Positions 28,064 through 30,559 of a DNA stretch of 30,559 nucleotides are shown piece after piece. The stretch's first letter is position 1. Every line of letters starts with the position of its first letter. This stretch comes from Irineochytrium annulatum (Eukaryota; Chytridiomycota; Chytridiomycetes; Chytridiales; Chytridiaceae), in NCBI GenBank assembly GCA_027600665.1, contig JADGJL010000223.1:1-30559 (forward strand), in the 5' to 3' direction. The notes under the pieces were generated by a model. That model was not told the origin of the DNA and ran no database searches. It saw nothing but the letters and a program-made list of their open reading frames with translations. The position numbers were made by a program, and so were the translations under genes.

Positions 28064-30559
28064 ATGTCGTCCGGCTCGAATGCGTTCACAACGGCGTCGC
28101 TGCCAGCAACGCTGCCGGGGACTCGATCGTCGACTGGCTCATTCCTTGCCGAGACGGCGACCTCGATGCTGGCGATGCCGCCGAGATCAACCCTGGCTGC
28201 AATACCAACAGCCACCAACAACTCCTCCCTTACCTCCGCCGACGGATCCTCTTCCAACTCCTCCACACCCTTTCCTCTCATCGTCGTCGTCATTGCCGGA
28301 TCCGTTGTCCTGGTTTTCGTTGTCGTCCTCACTGTCGTTTGCGTTCGGAAACGGAAGGCTAAGGGGCTGGATCGCGAGGGCGGGTCGCTCGGCGGCGGTC
28401 GGGGTGGCATGGCCGAGATGGGATCGAGCACGGCGATGGGCACGGGAAAGCGGCAGGTTAGCCAGGCGAGCTTGACCCACATGCGGCCCGATGAACCTCC
28501 GTCCGACTTTGATGACGTTGCTCCCGGGGAAGGCGCGGGAGCGGGTGGGATGGCAGAGAAGATGGATATGATGCTGGGCGCCGGGGCGGGCGGGTCGCTG
28601 TCGCTGTCTCGCCAGCCGTCGCTCGCCCGGGCCGGTTCGATCTCGATCTCGCGGGCCGGGTCGATCACGGCGCCGTCGACCCCGACGCCGAGCGTTCTGG
28701 ACTCGTTCTATTCGCCCCCGCCGCTGCCCCGGAGCCGAAGCCAATCGTTCTCAAACGTCGGGGGCGGCGACATGGGCGGGGGAGTGCCGTCGCTTGGCAG
28801 GAGGCCGAGTCTCCCCGGCTCGCAGAACCCGTCGCTTCCGAGCGAGATTGAGCTTGTGAGCGCGTACAAGGACTCGGATCTAGCGGAACGCGCGTTTCAG
28901 ATGCAAAGGCAGCACCAATTGGTGATGCAGCAGCGAGCAATGATGACCGCCGGCGCAGGCGCCATGGCGGCTGGGGCATCCACCCCGGCGGGATCCATGT
29001 TGGCTCTCCCTAACCGGGCGGCGGGGATGCCGGAGCACCATCTGAGCAGGCGGCCGTCTCTGGCGTCGACGACGGGGAGCCTTGGAAGAGGATTGGGTGG
29101 AGGGATGGATGACGACTACAGCGTGACTGGCGCGGCGGACCTGGACTCGTTCTCGATCAACTTCGAGTCGCAGCGCTGGGTGTTCGCGCGGAGGGCGTCG
29201 AACACGGGGATCGACCCGGTTTTGGTTGCGACGATGGTGGGCGGGAACCCGCATATTGTTGGCGGTGGGTGGGGGGTCATGACGGAGTTGCGGGACGGAG
29301 GGCCGGTAGAGATCCCGGGTGTGCTGCAGAGCGCTCAGCCGTCGGCCGCTGCGACGCTGGACCCTGCGAACGGGAGGGTGATGTTGATCGACTCGGACCG
29401 GATGGGAACTTCGGAGGCCGATAACCCGACATCGGGGATGATGGATATGCTCAACGGTGGCGGGAACGGTGGCGGCGGTGCGAGGCGTCCCTCCATCCGG
29501 ACTGGCGGGCTTGGAAGCGCGGGTGGTAGCAACAGCGGTGGAAGCATTGTAGGCGGGCCGTCGTCAAAGCGGCGGAGCGTTCGTGACCAGGTGCGGCTGT
29601 CGATGTCGTGGCGCGAGACGTCATTGCAACAACACCGAAGCTACGCCGCGTCGGTGGCCAGCGGGTACGGTGGCGCTGTTGGTGGAGGCGGACCGACGTC
29701 ACCAAAGAGGTCGGCCGGGGCGCCTCTTCTTCGACCAAACCCGCTGCGGCCGCTGATCGCGAGCGGGGAGCGAAGGGATGCGTGGCCAACCTTTATCCAC
29801 ACCTTGAGCCAGACGCTTGCGGGCCTGGCAGAGTACGACGAGGCGTACCGCACAACAGGCGGCAACCCCACCCGATCTGGCACACCGCAGTCGCCCAACC
29901 CCAGCAGCCTCGCGAGCCCCCGTCTTCTCATTCCCCCACCGCCGCTGCCCGATAAGCTGAACGACCTTGTCCAGGAGCTCTGCGTTACTGTAGCCTCGCT
30001 CACGCGCACAGCAACGTCCATCCCCGCCCGGATCGGGTACGAGCCCCGCGCCTTTAACGAGGTCGCGCTCCGGCGCCACGATGCCGTCGTCCTCTGGCAC
30101 GTGTTTGACGACGACTTCGGGTATGGAGTCAACCGGACCACGGGATGCGTCGGCTTCATCAACCTGGGACATTTGGACCCGAAGAGGTTGGCCAACGCAT
30201 TCGAACCCGCCCCTTTGCCGCTGCCCATGCCCGCGATACCCGCACACCTGAGGTCGCCGCACCCGCCGACGCCAAGCCTCGCGCCGGGGTCGGTCGTGGT
30301 CAGCGGCCCGAACTCGGCAGGCGCGCCTGTCAACGCCAGGCTTAGCATCCAAAGCCAGGGGTCGAATGCGTCGCCGTCGACGCTAGGGTCGTCGTTGGGT
30401 AGAAATCCGACCAGCGGTGCTTCCGGCGGTGCCGGTTTGCAGATTACGGCGAATGTAAGGAATTTGCTGGACATGTTGGACCAGAGCGCGACGTTAATCT
30501 CGCCGCTTGCGAGTGGGAGCGGGGGCGCTGGAGGCGGAGGTGGGAGCGCGGGCGGGAGC
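28064..30559 (+). CDS. Single-pass membrane protein with long Ser/Gly-rich tail and SH3-like domain (3' truncated by window)
   Basis: The frame from the ATG at 28064 stays open for 832 codons to the window edge with no intron needed; the stop lies outside. Residues 1-70 are Ser/Thr-rich with NXS/T sites (an ectodomain-like stretch without a clear signal peptide). One membrane segment is at about 71-94 (PLIVVVIAGSVVLVFVVVLT), followed by the stop-transfer RKRKAKG. The long tail is low-complexity and carries RRPS at 246-249, 329-332 and 474-477 and KRRS at 502-505. At about 655-705 an SH3-like domain reads YEPRAFNEVALRRHDAVVL, then FDDDFGYGVNRTTGCVGFINLGHL in two parts, matching the ALYDY...E..L..GD...GW..G.N..TG..G.P layout with the usual GWW changed to FGYG. 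It resembles fungal membrane SH3 proteins of the Fus1/Sho1 type in general design only. Probable cortical or signalling scaffold. Confidence 0.72.
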   Translation, partial: MSSGSNAFTTASLPATLPGTRSSTGSFLAETATSMLAMPPRSTLAAIPTATNNSSLTSADGSSSNSSTPFPLIVVVIAGSVVLVFVVVLTVVCVRKRKAKGLDREGGSLGGGRGGMAEMGSSTAMGTGKRQVSQASLTHMRPDEPPSDFDDVAPGEGAGAGGMAEKMDMMLGAGAGGSLSLSRQPSLARAGSISISRAGSITAPSTPTPSVLDSFYSPPPLPRSRSQSFSNVGGGDMGGGVPSLGRRPSLPGSQNPSLPSEIELVSAYKDSDLAERAFQMQRQHQLVMQQRAMMTAGAGAMAAGASTPAGSMLALPNRAAGMPEHHLSRRPSLASTTGSLGRGLGGGMDDDYSVTGAADLDSFSINFESQRWVFARRASNTGIDPVLVATMVGGNPHIVGGGWGVMTELRDGGPVEIPGVLQSAQPSAAATLDPANGRVMLIDSDRMGTSEADNPTSGMMDMLNGGGNGGGGARRPSIRTGGLGSAGGSNSGGSIVGGPSSKRRSVRDQVRLSMSWRETSLQQHRSYAASVASGYGGAVGGGGPTSPKRSAGAPLLRPNPLRPLIASGERRDAWPTFIHTLSQTLAGLAEYDEAYRTTGGNPTRSGTPQSPNPSSLASPRLLIPPPPLPDKLNDLVQELCVTVASLTRTATSIPARIGYEPRAFNEVALRRHDAVVLWHVFDDDFGYGVNRTTGCVGFINLGHLDPKRLANAFEPAPLPLPMPAIPAHLRSPHPPTPSLAPGSVVVSGPNSAGAPVNARLSIQSQGSNASPSTLGSSLGRNPTSGASGGAGLQITANVRNLLDMLDQSATLISPLASGSGGAGGGGGSAGGS

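Noticed and set aside
28661..30474. Several long minus-strand frames opposite the SH3 membrane protein
   Set aside because: They mirror GC-rich coding sequence, have no motifs, and the + strand frame is open for 832 codons with a membrane segment and an SH3-like domain.
1..30559. Biosynthetic gene cluster or virus-derived segment
   Set aside because: No polyketide, peptide or terpene synthase, transposase, reverse transcriptase, capsid or polymerase sequence is readable; the genes are ordinary intron-containing fungal genes.

Overview
The window is nuclear DNA of an intron-rich fungus, probably an early-diverging lineage such as a chytrid. The evidence is short spliceosomal introns (mostly about 45-85 bp, GT...AG, some with CTAAC/CTAAT-like branch sites) and a eukaryotic gene set: cytochrome c, F-box proteins, tricalbin, an ankyrin+DIL protein and a RUS/DUF647 protein. 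There are no operons, plasmid or phage genes, CRISPR arrays, rRNA genes or recognisable tRNA genes. The lineage call is inference; the exon models come from splice sites, reading-phase arithmetic and family homology.

Left part (1-8.2 kb). A mitochondrial cytochrome c gene (+) has six exons and is preceded by a 13-bp tandem repeat. It converges on an F-box/leucine-rich protein (-). Next come ATP-dependent NAD(P)HX dehydratase (-, 8 exons), a degraded hotdog thioesterase copy (-), a RUS/DUF647 family gene (+, 6 exons) and an intact hotdog thioesterase with a likely mitochondrial leader (+, 6 exons).

Middle (8.2-17.1 kb). A second F-box protein (-) with a propeller-like body is divergent from an ankyrin+DIL protein (+) across about 200 bp. 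A third hotdog thioesterase (+, 6 exons, mitochondrial-type leader) follows. It converges on an unrecognised protein with five or so predicted membrane segments (-, 5 exons).

Right part (17.6-30.6 kb). A membrane-anchored P-loop NTPase (-) is divergent, across 1.1 kb, from a very large tricalbin/extended-synaptotagmin-like lipid-transfer protein (+, 8 exons, about 1834 residues, SMP plus six C2-like domains). The last gene (+) runs off the window edge. It encodes a single-pass membrane protein with a long Ser/Gly-rich tail, repeated RRPS motifs and an SH3-like domain.

Functional themes, all inference: mitochondrial and cofactor housekeeping on the left (cytochrome c, NAD(P)HX repair, acyl-CoA thioesterases) and membrane/cortex proteins on the right (tricalbin, SH3 membrane protein, anchored NTPase). 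I see no single clustered pathway. The most unusual points are three thioesterase relatives within about 10 kb (one decaying), micro-exons at the thioesterase catalytic loop, a 43-nt intron that folds its own 5' splice site into a perfect 10-bp hairpin, an NTPase with a non-canonical Walker A, and the 13-bp repeat upstream of cytochrome c.
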